Assembly (NCBI RefSeq): GCF_003590645.1
Contig: NZ_CP031834.1
Coordinates: 4,154,501-4,218,500 of the forward strand
Direction of reading: 5' to 3'
Length of the DNA: 64,000 nt
Source of the DNA: Mesorhizobium sp. DCY119
GTDB taxonomy: Bacteria > Pseudomonadota > Alphaproteobacteria > Rhizobiales > Rhizobiaceae
In this document: piece by piece, positions 8,055-16,878 of the stretch
Position numbering within the stretch: the stretch's first letter is position 1
Layout of the letters: each line of letters begins with the position of its first letter
Made by a program: the position numbers and the translations under genes
Notes under the pieces: model-generated
The model's database searches: none
What the model was told of the DNA's origin: nothing
Seen by the model: only the letters and a program-made list of their open reading frames with translations

Positions 8055-9131
8055 ATGGCTTCACTATTCGACATGCTGACGAATGCCCAGAACGGCAACG
8101 GCATGGATGCGCTGGCGCGGCAGTTCGGGCTGTCGCCGCAGCAGGCGCAGTCGGCCGTCGCGGCCTTGCTGCCGGCCTTTTCGCAAGGGCTTAAGCAGAA
8201 CACCGCCGACCCCTATGGCGCCGGCGCATTTCTGAGCGCAATGGCGAGTGGCCAGCACGCCAAATATTTCGAGAACCCGGCGGCAGCCTTCTCGCCTGCC
8301 GGCATGGCGGAAGGCAATGGCATTCTCGGCCATCTGTTCGGCTCGAAAGATCTTTCGCGGGCGGTTGCGGGCCAGGCGGCGCAAGCCACCGGCATCGGCC
8401 AGGATGTGCTGAAGCAGATGCTGCCGGCCATCGCGACGATGGTGATGGGCGGGCTGTTCAAGCAGTCGACCAATCAGGTTCAGGCAGCCGGTCTTGGCGG
8501 CGGCAGCAACAATCCGCTGGGTGACATCATCGAGCAGATGATGCGCCAGGGTGGCATGGGCGGCGCTGCCCAACAGCAGCAGGCGCCGCAATCGGCGAGC
8601 CCTTCGGACAACCCGCTCGGGCAAATCCTTGAAGGCATGTTCGGCGGCGGCCAGGCAGGCCAGCCGCAGAGGCAGGCGCAGGCTCCCGCCGGCGACAATC
8701 CGCTCGGCCAGATTCTCGAGGGCATGTTCGGCGGTGGCGCGCAAACCAAGCCCACCGGCAGGGCGCAGCCATCGGGACAAAACCCGCTTGGCGACAACCC
8801 GCTTGGACAAATCCTCGAAGGCATGTTCGGCGGTGGACAGGCCGGACAGCAGCCCACTGGCCGCGCGCAGCCGCAGGGTCAGAACCCTCTCGGCGACAAT
8901 CCACTCGGCCAGATTCTCGAAGGCATGTTCGGAGGCGGCGCGGCTCAGCCGAGCGGCAGGGCACAGCCAAAAGCACAGCCGCAGGCCGCTCCGAGCGGGC
9001 AGTCGAAGAACCCGTATGACGATCTGTTCGGCAAGATGTTCGAAACCGGCGCCCAGCAGCGCGACGACTACCAGAAGGGCGTGGAATCGATCTTCGAGCA
9101 GTTTACGCGAGGCATGGACCGGCGGCGGTAA
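8055..9131 (+). CDS. DUF937-type protein with four identical DNPLGQILEGMFGGG repeats
   Basis: 358 residues, start ATG behind CGAGGAGATC. Residues 1-140 form a helical Ala/Gly-rich domain (SLFDMLTNAQ... LARQFGLSPQQAQSAVAALLPAF) of the DUF937 kind found in many proteobacteria. From about residue 154 a degenerate copy (NPLGDIIEQMM) is followed by four exact copies of DNPLGQILEGMFGGG separated by Gln/Pro/Ala-rich spacers, and the protein ends with the related NPYDDLFGKMFETG. No signal peptide is seen. The repeats are amphipathic short helices, which suggests self-assembly or binding of a repeated partner (inference). Function unknown. Confidence 0.8.
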   Translation: MASLFDMLTNAQNGNGMDALARQFGLSPQQAQSAVAALLPAFSQGLKQNTADPYGAGAFLSAMASGQHAKYFENPAAAFSPAGMAEGNGILGHLFGSKDLSRAVAGQAAQATGIGQDVLKQMLPAIATMVMGGLFKQSTNQVQAAGLGGGSNNPLGDIIEQMMRQGGMGGAAQQQQAPQSASPSDNPLGQILEGMFGGGQAGQPQRQAQAPAGDNPLGQILEGMFGGGAQTKPTGRAQPSGQNPLGDNPLGQILEGMFGGGQAGQQPTGRAQPQGQNPLGDNPLGQILEGMFGGGAAQPSGRAQPKAQPQAAPSGQSKNPYDDLFGKMFETGAQQRDDYQKGVESIFEQFTRGMDRRR

Positions 9132-9151
9132 CAAAGACCGCTCCGCTGCTG

Positions 9152-9391
9152 ATGAGCAAACGCCTTGAACAGATGCGCCGCAATCCGCAGGGCGACTGGT
9201 CTATTCAGGATGTGAAGGCTGTATGTAAAGAGGCTGGAGTGCAGTGTTTGCCACCGCGATCGGGTGGCTCGCACTACAAGGTGTTTCATCCGCCGCATCC
9301 TGAAATTCTGACTGTGCCTTTCAAACGTCCCATCAAAGCCGTATATATTCGTAAATTAGTAGCTTTCATCGACGAGGTGAAAAATGGCTGA
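9152..9391 (+). CDS. hicA: HicA-type mRNA interferase toxin
   Basis: 79 residues. HicA toxins are small dsRNA-binding-fold ribonucleases that cleave mRNA without needing the ribosome. The catalytic histidine is at position 41 in GGSHYKVF, preceded by the usual Gly-rich turn, and the C-terminus KAVYIRKLVAFID matches the family. The N-terminus carries about 10 residues more than the shortest family members. It overlaps hicB by 8 bp, so the pair is translationally coupled, toxin first. Confidence 0.88.
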   Translation: MSKRLEQMRRNPQGDWSIQDVKAVCKEAGVQCLPPRSGGSHYKVFHPPHPEILTVPFKRPIKAVYIRKLVAFIDEVKNG

Positions 9392-9608
9392 CAGACTTGA
9401 GTACCCGGTCGTCATTGAGCCTTTGTCCGCTGAAGATGGCGGCGGATTTTCCGCTGTGGTCCCCGATCTTCCCGGCTGCATGAGTGATGGCGATACGCCC
9501 GAACAGGCGATTGCGAATGTGCAGGATGCCATCGCGGTGTGGATCGAGGCAGCGCAGGATCTCGGCCGTTCGATTCCGCGCCCTTCCCGCCACTTAGCCT
9601 TGGCTTGA
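9384..9608 (+). CDS. hicB: HicB-type antitoxin, short form
   Basis: 74 residues with the partial RNase-H-like HicB fold: YPVVIEPLSAEDGGGFSAVVPDLPGCMSDGDTPEQA, then an amphipathic helix. It would bind and neutralise HicA. The protein stops after IPRPSRH and has no C-terminal HTH or ribbon-helix-helix domain, so direct operator binding by this subunit is not obvious. It overlaps the hicA end. Confidence 0.88.
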   Translation: MADRLEYPVVIEPLSAEDGGGFSAVVPDLPGCMSDGDTPEQAIANVQDAIAVWIEAAQDLGRSIPRPSRHLALA

Positions 9609-9611
9609 TCC

Positions 9612-9650
9612 CATAACAAAAATGCCCGGTCCGCGAGGACCGGGCAGCGT
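9612..9650 (-). terminator. Rho-independent terminator for the DUF1127 gene
   Basis: The stem GCCCGGTCC/GGACCGGGC (9624-9645) with a CGCG-type loop is followed, on the minus strand, by ATTTTTGTT. It lies between hicB (plus) and the DUF1127 gene (minus). The T-run points to termination of the minus-strand transcript; it may also slow plus-strand transcripts. Confidence 0.75.
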
Positions 9651-9712
9651 GCAGGCGGGCCGGAGGGAAACCGGCAGGGAGTGGGGAGCCTGCAGAAACT
9701 CAGGCGTCGGGT

Positions 9713-10003
9713 CTAATGTACCCGGCGGGCCATGTCTTCGATCACGTCCGAGCGGGCGCTGACCATCGAGCCGAGGCGTGCGGTCGGGTCGACGCCAAAC
9801 GGCAGGTCGACGACGACGTGGAGATCGGCGCGCGTCAGGCCGATATCGGCCAGTTCATGGTCGGTCATTTCGCCCATTCGGTAGAATTCGCGGCGATTTT
9901 TCAGGGCGCGATATGTATTGAAGAGCCAGTTCACGACGCGAAACGCAGTCACCGGACGGACTGCAGGCTGCATCGTCTTGGCGGCGTAATCGATCGTGGT
10001 CAT
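9713..10003 (-). CDS. DUF1127 domain protein
   Basis: 96 residues, ATG at 10003 with AAGGAG six bases upstream. The C-terminal half holds the DUF1127 signature RREFYRMGEMTDHELADIGLTRADL at about residues 37-61; the rest is a long tail ending in IEDMARRVH. Small DUF1127 proteins in alphaproteobacteria have been linked to RNA turnover and to phosphate and carbon homeostasis, but this longer version has no assigned role. It is divergent from a LysR gene that may control it. Confidence 0.85.
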   Translation of the reverse strand: MTTIDYAAKTMQPAVRPVTAFRVVNWLFNTYRALKNRREFYRMGEMTDHELADIGLTRADLHVVVDLPFGVDPTARLGSMVSARSDVIEDMARRVH

Positions 10004-10156
10004 GGCACTCTCCTTTCAAGGGCTCGGACACAGGAAACCGCTCCGCACGGTGACGCGCTGATCGCGCTCCGCATCGGTGTTTTGCGTCGCTTCCTGTGGA
10101 CGCTTATGACTTTGCCATCGCCGTATTGATTAATCCAACGAATGTTTTTAATCTTT

Positions 10157-10174
10157 ATCATCAACATCGATGAT
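10157..10174. promoter_or_regulatory. Inverted repeat ATCATC-N6-GATGAT at the LysR start
   Basis: Perfect 6-bp arms with a 6-bp spacer lie directly before the LysR start codon, inside the divergent region shared with the DUF1127 gene. LysR proteins often bind such dyads in the intergenic region that separates them from their target. The position next to the start codon suits autorepression. Assignment is inferred only. Confidence 0.35.
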
Positions 10175-10176
10175 GG

Positions 10177-11142
10177 ATGAAAGTCATGGCCGCGCCGCTC
10201 GATCTCGATCAACTGCAAACCTTCATCATGATTTCCGACACCGGCAGCTTCACCAGGGCCGCCGACGAGGTTCACCGCACGCAATCGGCGGTTTCCATGC
10301 AGATGCGCCGGCTGGAAGAGCGCATCGGCAAGCCGCTTTTCGAAAAGGACGGGCGCACCAACAAGCTGACCGAGGAAGGCGAGAAGCTGCTCTCCTATGC
10401 CCGGCGGCTGATCCACCTCAACCGCGAGACGCTGGCCGCCTTCGACGACCGCAGCCTGGAAGGCACGATCCGCATCGGCACGCCCGACGACTATGCCGAC
10501 CGCTTCCTGCCCGAGATCATGGCGCGCTTTGCCCGGTCGAACCCACGCGTCGAACTGACCGTCATCTGCGAGCCGACCTTCAATCTGGTCGAGCACATCA
10601 AGCGCGGGCATCTCGACCTGGCGCTGGTGACGCATGACGACGTGAAGGGGCAGTCGGAAGTGGTGCGGCGCGAACCGCTGCTATGGGTGAGCTCGGCCAA
10701 CCACGCCACGCATGAGCAGGAAATCCTGCCGATGGCCTTCGGCCGCCCAACCTGCATCTGGCGGCGCGGAGCCTGCGACGTGCTCGACCGCATGCAGCGC
10801 GACTATCGCATCCTGTTCACGAGCTGGTCGGCCACCGTCATCACCGCCGCGGTGCTTTCAGGACTGGCCATCTCGGTGCTGCCGGAATGCGCACTCAGGC
10901 CGGGCATGCGCGTGCTTGGCGAGGCCGACGGTTTCGGCGCCCTGCCCGACTGCAAGATCGGCATCATGCGCGGCCACACCGCAAGCGCCCACATCGTCGA
11001 GGCGCTGGCCCGGCACATCGCCGAAAGTCTCGACAACATCTCGGTACCGGCTGTTCAGGAAACGGGCACGTTCGATTTTGCAGCACTTACCGGGATTCGC
11101 AGCAAGCGGCTGAAGCCTAGCCATGTCATGCCGGGGTGGTGA
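10177..11142 (+). CDS. LysR-family transcriptional regulator
   Basis: 321 residues; ATG 10177 or ATG 10186 (MAAPLDLDQL) could start it. The N-terminal winged HTH is clear (residues 8-66: LDQLQTFIMISDTGSFTRAADEVHRTQSAVSMQMRRLE, with phosphate-contact residues typical of the family), followed by a two-lobe periplasmic-binding-like effector domain (about 95-300). It is divergent from the DUF1127 gene, the usual layout for a LysR and its target. The effector is unknown. Confidence 0.9.
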   Translation: MKVMAAPLDLDQLQTFIMISDTGSFTRAADEVHRTQSAVSMQMRRLEERIGKPLFEKDGRTNKLTEEGEKLLSYARRLIHLNRETLAAFDDRSLEGTIRIGTPDDYADRFLPEIMARFARSNPRVELTVICEPTFNLVEHIKRGHLDLALVTHDDVKGQSEVVRREPLLWVSSANHATHEQEILPMAFGRPTCIWRRGACDVLDRMQRDYRILFTSWSATVITAAVLSGLAISVLPECALRPGMRVLGEADGFGALPDCKIGIMRGHTASAHIVEALARHIAESLDNISVPAVQETGTFDFAALTGIRSKRLKPSHVMPGW

Positions 11143-11209
11143 GGCGGCGCTGCGAAAACCTTCTCGCTAGGGGCTATCGCATGTGCATTCTCCGATGGCC
11201 TGCGTGGTG

Positions 11210-11359
11210 GAAATACCCCCACCCCTACCCCCTCCCCACAAGGGGGAGGGGACGATTTCGTCGCCGTTGCCACCAAGAACGGTAAAGATTCGGGTTGGGC
11301 GGCCGTGCAGCAAAGTTCCCCTCCCCCTTGTGGGGAGGGGTTAGGGGTGGGGGTATTTC
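11210..11359 (+). repeat. Dispersed inverted repeat, copy 1 (CCCCTCCCC/GGGGAGGGG family)
   Basis: Outer arms of about 40 bp pair nearly perfectly (GAAATACCCCCACCCCTA ... TAGGGGTGGGGGTATTTC), each containing CCCCACAAGGGGGAGGGG or its complement; the centre is unique sequence of about 65 bp. The same arms occur at 31131-31276 and 58947-59112. This is the main content of the 277-bp gap between the LysR gene and the alcohol dehydrogenase. Confidence 0.9.
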
Positions 11360-11419
11360 AAATGCGATTACCCAACCGCAAACTGAGAGAAGGCAGCCGA
11401 CAGAAATACTGGCGACCAC

Positions 11420-12457
11420 TCAGAACCTGTCGACCACACTGATCCCCGTCCCATCAAAACGGTCCATCTGCATCAGCGCCACGGGCGCTTCTGCAAGGCT
11501 GATGCGCTTGCCGACAAGCTTCTGCGGCTTCAGCTTGCCGGTTTCGAGCATGTCCATCATGGCCTTGTAGCGGAAGGCCTGCATTCCGTGGCTGCCGACG
11601 ATCTGCAGCTCATGGGCGATGACCTTGTCCATCGGCACCTGCGGCGTGGCGTGGTCGCCGAGCATCAGCCCGACCTGAACGTGACGGCCGCGCCGGCGCA
11701 GGTTGGCGATGGAATTGAAGCAGGTGGAAGGGTGGCCGAGCGCGTCGACCGAGACATGCGCGCCGCCCTTGGTGATTTCCTTCACGGCTGCAACGACGTC
11801 CTGCTCTGCGCCGTTGACGGTGGCGACGGCGCCGAGCTCTCGGGCGAAGGCGAGCTTTTCCTCGGTGAGGTCGATGGCGACGACATTGGCGCCCATGGCG
11901 GTGGCGATCATGATCGCCGACAGGCCGACGCCGCCGCAGCCATGCACCGCCACCCATTCGCCGGGCAGCACTTTCGCCTGATCGACGATGGCCCGGAACG
12001 AGGTGACGAAGCGGCAGCCGAGGCTTGCGGCGGTGACGAAATCCAGCTCTTCGGGCAGACGCACCAGATTGGTGTCGGCATAGTCGATGGCGACATATTC
12101 GGCGAACGAACCCCAGGCAGTGAAACCCGGCTGGAACTGCTGTTCGCAGACCTGGTGATTGCCCGAATTGCATTCGTGGCAATGGCCGCAGCCACCGACG
12201 AAAGGCACCGTAACCCGGTCGCCGACACGCCATTGCGTGACCTGGCGGCCAACCGCCTGCACTGTTCCGGCAAGTTCGTGGCCCGGCACATGCGGCAGCA
12301 CGATGTCGGCGTCATGGCCCATCCAGCCGTGCCAGTCGCTGCGGCACAGCCCGGTCGCCTCGACCTTGATGACCACGCCGTCGGTCGAAGGCTTCGGGTC
12401 CGGCACGTTGCGGACGGCTGGCGCTTCGCGGAAATGCTCGAACAGAACAGCTTTCAT
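11420..12457 (-). CDS. Zinc-dependent alcohol dehydrogenase (MDR family)
   Basis: 345 residues. Catalytic zinc ligands are Cys38 (GLCRSD) and His60-Glu61 (GHE), and the structural zinc cysteines are 90, 93, 96 and 104 in [12 protein letters not shown]...VC. The Rossmann motif GCGGVGLSA lies near 174-182. It is a soluble NAD(P)-dependent medium-chain dehydrogenase; the GxSDWHGW pattern resembles alcohol/aldehyde or threonine-dehydrogenase-like members, but the substrate cannot be fixed. A DMT transporter gene lies upstream (39 bp apart, same strand), so they may be co-transcribed. Confidence 0.9.
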   Translation of the reverse strand: MKAVLFEHFREAPAVRNVPDPKPSTDGVVIKVEATGLCRSDWHGWMGHDADIVLPHVPGHELAGTVQAVGRQVTQWRVGDRVTVPFVGGCGHCHECNSGNHQVCEQQFQPGFTAWGSFAEYVAIDYADTNLVRLPEELDFVTAASLGCRFVTSFRAIVDQAKVLPGEWVAVHGCGGVGLSAIMIATAMGANVVAIDLTEEKLAFARELGAVATVNGAEQDVVAAVKEITKGGAHVSVDALGHPSTCFNSIANLRRRGRHVQVGLMLGDHATPQVPMDKVIAHELQIVGSHGMQAFRYKAMMDMLETGKLKPQKLVGKRISLAEAPVALMQMDRFDGTGISVVDRF

Positions 12458-12496
12458 CGATAATCCCTGGGGCTTTGGATTGGAAAGATCGCGAAA

Positions 12497-13441
12497 CTAT
12501 CGCCGGCCGCCGCGAATGACCAGCACATTGCCGAGCCCGACAAGGACGATGCCGGCGAGGGCATAGGCGGTCCAGACATAGCCTTCGAGCGCGGTCGAGA
12601 CGAGCAGCGCGAAGACCGGGAAAATGACCGTGGCATAGCCGGCCCGCGCCGCGCCGATGCGGCCGAGCAGCGTGAGATAGGCGGCGAATGCCATCACCGT
12701 CGACACCACCGCCAGGAAAACCAGCGAACCGAGATAGGAAACCGTCGTGGCGATGATGAAGGGCTTGCCCAGCATGAAGGCGAGGAACGCCGCCCAGATC
12801 GTGCCGTACAGCATGCCCCACGCGCTGGTGGAGATCAGCGGCAGTTTTCTGCGCTGGTTGGCCGCCGAGACCAGATTGCCCAGGCAGAAAGAAAACGTGC
12901 CGGCGATGCACAGAAGCAGGCCGGTGAGCGTGCCGCCGGACAGGCCATGGGCGGCGATTTCGGGGAAGAACATCAGCGCGATACCGGCAAAGCCGAGCAG
13001 ACCGCCAATCAAAATACGCGGCGCAGGCCGCTCGCGCATGATGATGGCGCCCAGCAGCATGTTGATGACGGACGCCAGCGAAAACACCACCGACAAAAGG
13101 CCGCTGACCAGATAGAGCGCGCCGTAATAGAAGAACAGGAAGTTGGACGAGAAGATCAGCACGCCGAGCAATGCGAAACGCAGATGGTCGGAGAGCGGGA
13201 AGCGCAGTTGCTTGCCGCTGACGATCACCCAGCCGAACATCAGCAGCGTGGCGATGGCGAAACGCCAGACGAGATTGACCTCCGGCGACACAGCCGTGCC
13301 GACCTGCAGGGAGATCGCAAACCACGATAGGCTCCACGACAGCACCGTCAGGACATAGAGCCCGTAGTCCATCGGCTGGAACGGCCTGTCGACTGCGGAC
13401 GATGCCTGAGGGGCTGCGATGGTTTCGGTCTGCGTGCTCAT
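12497..13441 (-). CDS. EamA/DMT-superfamily transporter
   Basis: 314 residues from ATG 13441 (MSTQTETIA); the frame extends upstream to 13525 without membrane or family character. About ten hydrophobic helices form two EamA repeats; the first begins MDYGLYVLTVLSWSLSWFAIS, and GYVWTAYALAGIVLVGLGN lies near the end. Such inner-membrane proteins export metabolites or amino acids. Substrate unknown. It precedes the alcohol dehydrogenase on the same strand. Confidence 0.88.
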   Translation of the reverse strand: MSTQTETIAAPQASSAVDRPFQPMDYGLYVLTVLSWSLSWFAISLQVGTAVSPEVNLVWRFAIATLLMFGWVIVSGKQLRFPLSDHLRFALLGVLIFSSNFLFFYYGALYLVSGLLSVVFSLASVINMLLGAIIMRERPAPRILIGGLLGFAGIALMFFPEIAAHGLSGGTLTGLLLCIAGTFSFCLGNLVSAANQRRKLPLISTSAWGMLYGTIWAAFLAFMLGKPFIIATTVSYLGSLVFLAVVSTVMAFAAYLTLLGRIGAARAGYATVIFPVFALLVSTALEGYVWTAYALAGIVLVGLGNVLVIRGGRR

Positions 13442-13566
13442 GCGCCTGAGGTAGGTCTTCGCAGTGGCAGACGTCCATCCAATTCTTCTGATTGAAACAT
13501 TGAGACAAACGATATGTAGGGGCAAACGGACTTGACCCGACGCACCGGAATGGCCCCAATCGCGCC

Positions 13567-15132
13567 ATGAGTGATTTTCTGCCCGAATCGAAAACCAACG
13601 CTGCCGAATATACGGTGAGCGAGATTTCCGGCGCGCTGAAGCGCACGGTCGAGGACGCCTTCGGCAATGTGCGGGTGCGCGGCGAGATTTCCGGCTATCG
13701 CGGGCCGCATTCCTCCGGCCACGCCTATTTCAGTCTGAAGGACGATCGCGCCCGCATCGAGGCGGTGGTGTGGAAAGGCACGATGAGCCGGCTGAAATTC
13801 CGCCCCGAAGAGGGCATGGAGGTTATTGCCACCGGCAAGCTGACGACCTACCCCGGGTCGTCGAAATACCAGATCGTCATCGACAATCTGGAGCCGGCCG
13901 GCGCCGGCGCGCTGATGGCGCTGCTCGAAGAGCGCAAGCGCAAGCTTGCCGCAGAAGGCCTGTTCGACAGCGAGCGCAAACGTCGCCTGCCGTTCATGCC
14001 GATGGTCATCGGCGTCATCACCTCGCCGACGGGCGCTGTCATCCGCGACATCATTCACCGCATCAAGGACCGGTTTCCGCTGCATGTGCTGCTCTGGCCG
14101 GTGCGCGTGCAGGGCGACACCTCCGGGGCGGAGGTGGCGGCAGCGGTTCGCGGCTTCAATGAACTGGCGGCGGACGGCGCGATCGTCCGGCCGGATCTTC
14201 TGATCGTCGCGCGCGGCGGCGGCAGCCTGGAGGACCTGTGGGGCTTCAACGACGAGGCGCTGGCGCGCGCCGTCGCCGCGTCCCGCATCCCGGTGATCTC
14301 GGCGGTCGGCCACGAAACCGACTGGACGCTGGTCGATCTGGTGGCCGACGTGCGTGCGCCAACGCCGACGGGTGCAGCCGAAATCGCCGTGCCGGTGAAG
14401 GCCGATCTCGAGGCGACGCTGGCCAATCTCGGCGCGCGGCTGAAGGGTTGCATATCGCGCAATTTCGACCGCAAGCGGCAGGCGCTGAGGGCAGCGGCGC
14501 GGGCCCTGCCCTCGCCCGACCAGTTGCTCGCACTGCCGCGCCGGCACTTCGACGAGGCGACCAGCCGGCTTTCGCGCGCGCTGATCGTCAGCACCGAGCG
14601 CAAGCGGGCGCGGCTTTCGGCCATCCGCCTGTCGCCGGCGACACTCGACCGCCGGCTGGCGGAAACCCGCAGGACCACCGACCGCGACATCGCCCGCGCC
14701 TATGCCGCCCTTCGCGCCATGCTGCGCGAGCGGCGCACGCGGCTTGACCGCACCGCGCAGCGCATCGGGCCGGAACCGCTGATGCGCAGGCAGAAGCTTG
14801 CAGGCGATGGGCTGGCCGCACTTCAGCGGCGGATGGATCAGGTGACGAAAATCCGGCTGGAGCGGCTGCGCGGCCGCCTGACCCAGGCCGAGCGGCTGAT
14901 GTCGACGCTGTCGCACCAATCGATTCTGGAGCGCGGCTTTGCGCTGGTGACGAACGAGGAAGGCATGCTGGTGAAGCGCGCAGCGGAAGTGGCGACCGAT
15001 GCAGCACTTTCGCTCACCTTTGCCGACGGCACGGTGGGCGTGGTTGCCGGTGAAGGCGCCGCGCGGCCCAAGCCGCAGCCGAAACCCGCGCCCAAGGCCA
15101 AAGTCCCCGGCACGCAGGGTTCGCTGTTCTAG
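13567..15132 (+). CDS. xseA: Exodeoxyribonuclease VII large subunit
   Basis: 521 residues. Domains in order: N-terminal OB-fold (about 17-110, [28 protein letters not shown] is characteristic), the catalytic core (about 130-330, containing [29 protein letters not shown] and [13 protein letters not shown]), then a long coiled-coil region (350-450) and a C-terminal segment. With XseB it degrades single-stranded DNA to acid-soluble oligomers. XseB is not in the window. The end is a low-complexity Lys/Pro tail ([15 protein letters not shown]). Confidence 0.96.
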   Translation: MSDFLPESKTNAAEYTVSEISGALKRTVEDAFGNVRVRGEISGYRGPHSSGHAYFSLKDDRARIEAVVWKGTMSRLKFRPEEGMEVIATGKLTTYPGSSKYQIVIDNLEPAGAGALMALLEERKRKLAAEGLFDSERKRRLPFMPMVIGVITSPTGAVIRDIIHRIKDRFPLHVLLWPVRVQGDTSGAEVAAAVRGFNELAADGAIVRPDLLIVARGGGSLEDLWGFNDEALARAVAASRIPVISAVGHETDWTLVDLVADVRAPTPTGAAEIAVPVKADLEATLANLGARLKGCISRNFDRKRQALRAAARALPSPDQLLALPRRHFDEATSRLSRALIVSTERKRARLSAIRLSPATLDRRLAETRRTTDRDIARAYAALRAMLRERRTRLDRTAQRIGPEPLMRRQKLAGDGLAALQRRMDQVTKIRLERLRGRLTQAERLMSTLSHQSILERGFALVTNEEGMLVKRAAEVATDAALSLTFADGTVGVVAGEGAARPKPQPKPAPKAKVPGTQGSLF

Positions 15133-15166
15133 GATGTCTTGAACCCGGCAAAGCGCCAGGCGCCTG

Positions 15167-15421
15167 TCAGAGATGATGATGGACGGTCGTGGCTGGGCGC
15201 GTTGCCAGGGAAGCGCGGTTTCCAACGGCTATCAGCCGCAACAGCTTCTCATCCCTGATGCCGTTTTCATAAGCGTCCATCAGCCGCTTGGCGACGATGC
15301 CGGCCACTTTTTCGCGGTCGGCCCGGCCAGCGGTGCAATTGTCGAAAATCTCCCGCAACAGCCTGAGCTCGTCGGGAAAATAGACGCGTCCTGTCGGTTG
15401 CGCCGGCGATTTTGTGGCCAT
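15167..15421 (-). CDS. Small conserved hypothetical protein, 84 aa
   Basis: Start ATG 15421 (MATKSPAQPTG) is set by GGGAG five bases upstream; the longer frame to 15634 lacks such a site. The core VYFPDELRLLREIFDNCTAGRADREKVAGIVAKRLMDAYENG is a compact helical, charged segment without metal or catalytic residues. No membrane or signal sequence. It converges on xseA. Function unknown; the helical charged core could be a protein- or DNA-interaction module (inference). Confidence 0.7.
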   Translation of the reverse strand: MATKSPAQPTGRVYFPDELRLLREIFDNCTAGRADREKVAGIVAKRLMDAYENGIRDEKLLRLIAVGNRASLATRPATTVHHHL

Positions 15422-15677
15422 GCCTACTCCCTTTTTTCGAGGGGCGGGAGCACGTCTTGTCTCTCGATCGCCGGTGCCCGTGGACATCGCGCGGCGACGA
15501 GCCAAGTTAGCATTTTTCCAGGAACCGCTCCAATCAAGCATAAAAACAAGCGCGAACATGATGATATCGCGATGTTGCCTTTTGGCGGTGCCGGGAAAGA
15601 TGGCCGAGCCATGTCCGGCTGGATACGGCGGCAATCAGCGGTTGTCTTGCGCGTTCGCCCGCCATATCCTTGTCGCC

Positions 15678-15899
15678 ATGGACAAGCGTTATCTTTTCCT
15701 CGCCGCCAGTGCCGGATGCGTCTTCCTGAGCGGCTTGCTATTGCTTGCCCCAAACGCAATTGCGGTGAACGGAGCTCAGTGTTCGCGCGTCCTTGAACGT
15801 TACGATGGCGGACGTCGGATGCCCCCGCGAGGCGACCCGGAACATGCCCGCTTTGTGGAGTGCTACCTCCTCCTCTGCGGAATCAAACTGGACATCTGA
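15678..15899 (+). CDS. Small exported hypothetical protein, 73 aa
   Basis: Start ATG 15678 gives MDKRYLFLAASAGCVFLSGLLLLAPNAIA, a classical signal peptide or anchor, followed by a 44-residue mature part with three cysteines (QCSRV, ECYLLLCGIKLDI). The frame is open upstream to 15414, but that part looks like an antisense shadow of the neighbouring gene. No strong ribosome site is visible, so the call is moderate. Confidence 0.45.
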   Translation: MDKRYLFLAASAGCVFLSGLLLLAPNAIAVNGAQCSRVLERYDGGRRMPPRGDPEHARFVECYLLLCGIKLDI

Positions 15900-16009
15900 C
15901 TCCCGCAAGATGCTCGTGGTTTTCCGGCATCTGCATGGCATGGACCTCACGGGCGCAGGAGCTGTCGCCCGCCTTGTAGAGCATTTGCCTGAAATCATGG
16001 AGAAAGGAA

Positions 16010-16086
16010 TGGTACGGTTGGGTGGGCTCGAACCACCGACCTCCGGATCCACAATCCGGCGCTCTAACCAACTGAGCTACAACCGC
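16010..16086 (-). tRNA. tRNA-His (anticodon GTG)
   Basis: A 77-nt cloverleaf. Acceptor GCGGTTG pairs with CAACCGT, the D-arm is AGCTCAGTTGGTTAGAGC, the anticodon stem-loop is CCGGATTGTGGATCCGG with GTG in the loop, the T-arm is GGTGGGTTCGAGCCCACC, and the CCA end is encoded. The first pair is G1-U72 and the discriminator is A73. The base before G1 is C, so the G-1:C73 identity pair of most bacterial tRNA-His is absent. This derived form is known from alphaproteobacteria such as Caulobacter. Confidence 0.97.
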
Positions 16087-16225
16087 GCAGGCCATTGTCT
16101 GGCGAAGCGCTCCAATACGGACAAACGACGGAGATTTCAAGACGCTTGGCGACGGTTATTCCGGTCAATTTGGCCGCAGGGCGAATAAGAGCCACAGGAA
16201 AGCGCGCAACGCCTTGCCCAAAAAG

Positions 16226-16258
16226 AAAAAGACCGGCGGGAGGAGGTGCCGGTCTTTT
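16226..16258 (-). terminator. Rho-independent terminator downstream of the phasin gene
   Basis: The stem GACCGGC/GCCGGTC extended by A-T pairs encloses GGGAGGAGGT. On the minus strand it is followed by TTTTTCTTTTT. A second hairpin, GGCCGGA/TCCGGCC at 16269-16293, lies between it and the phasin stop codon. The A/T runs on both sides could make it bidirectional, but no plus-strand transcript is expected here. Confidence 0.75.
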
Positions 16259-16356
16259 CCTTGTATCTGGCCGGAGGGAGGAGGATTCCGGCCGTCATGC
16301 CCGAAGTTTGGTGGGAGGAGGTACCGCCCTTCGGGTATCTATGAAGTCACCTGAAA

Positions 16357-16818
16357 TCAGGCGACCTTGAAGTCCTTGAACGTCTTTTCGAAGACGTCCT
16401 TGATCGGCTTGGTCACGTCCGTGGCAGCCTTGGTTGAGACGGCCTGGAATTCCTTGGCCTGCTCGACGGCAGTCTCGAGGCCCTTGCGCAGGAACGAGGT
16501 CTGCAGCTCGATCAGCTCGGACAGCGACTTTGCGGCAACCAGGGCTTCAAGATGCGAGAAGCCGGTTTCGGCATTGGTGCGCAGCGTGGCGATCGTCTTC
16601 AGCGACAGGTCGTTGCCGACAGCCTTGGCGGTCTCGAAGGTCGACTCGAGGGCCTTCTGGGTGTCTTCGGCGCCGGACTTGATCTTGGTGTAGGCTTCCT
16701 TCGACTGCTCGACGCCCTTTTCGGCAAAGGCACGGAACTGGTCGGTGGCCTTGGAGGCATCGAAGGTCGGGAATTCAACGTTGGCGAATTCAGCGGTTTT
16801 GGTTGCGGTCTTGGACAT
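16357..16818 (-). CDS. Phasin family protein
   Basis: 153 residues from ATG 16818, with AAGGATGG upstream. It is almost entirely helical and amphipathic, without cysteines: a Phasin_2-type protein with the segment FRAFAEKGVEQSKEAYTKIKSGAEDTQKALE near the N-terminus and ELIELQTSFLRKGLETAVEQAKEFQ near 105-130. Phasins coat polyhydroxybutyrate granules and control their size. The upstream region carries a good sigma70 promoter overlapped by GTGCA(T/C)TGCAACA repeats (see 16879-16928), which suggests control by the PHB-sensing repressor PhaR/AniA. Confidence 0.92.
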   Translation of the reverse strand: MSKTATKTAEFANVEFPTFDASKATDQFRAFAEKGVEQSKEAYTKIKSGAEDTQKALESTFETAKAVGNDLSLKTIATLRTNAETGFSHLEALVAAKSLSELIELQTSFLRKGLETAVEQAKEFQAVSTKAATDVTKPIKDVFEKTFKDFKVA

Positions 16819-16878
16819 ATTTCCATCCTTTTCGGTGGACCGACCTTGCGAAAGCCGGTCTCGTTCATGCGTAACCCT

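Noticed and set aside
12312-13667. 451-residue open frame on the minus strand spanning two genes
   Set aside because: It runs out of frame through both the DMT transporter and part of the alcohol dehydrogenase, which have clear family motifs in their own frames.
13438-15225. 595-residue open frame on the minus strand
   Set aside because: Fully antisense to xseA, a well-supported gene; composition (Arg/His/Gly-rich) is typical of a high-GC shadow frame.
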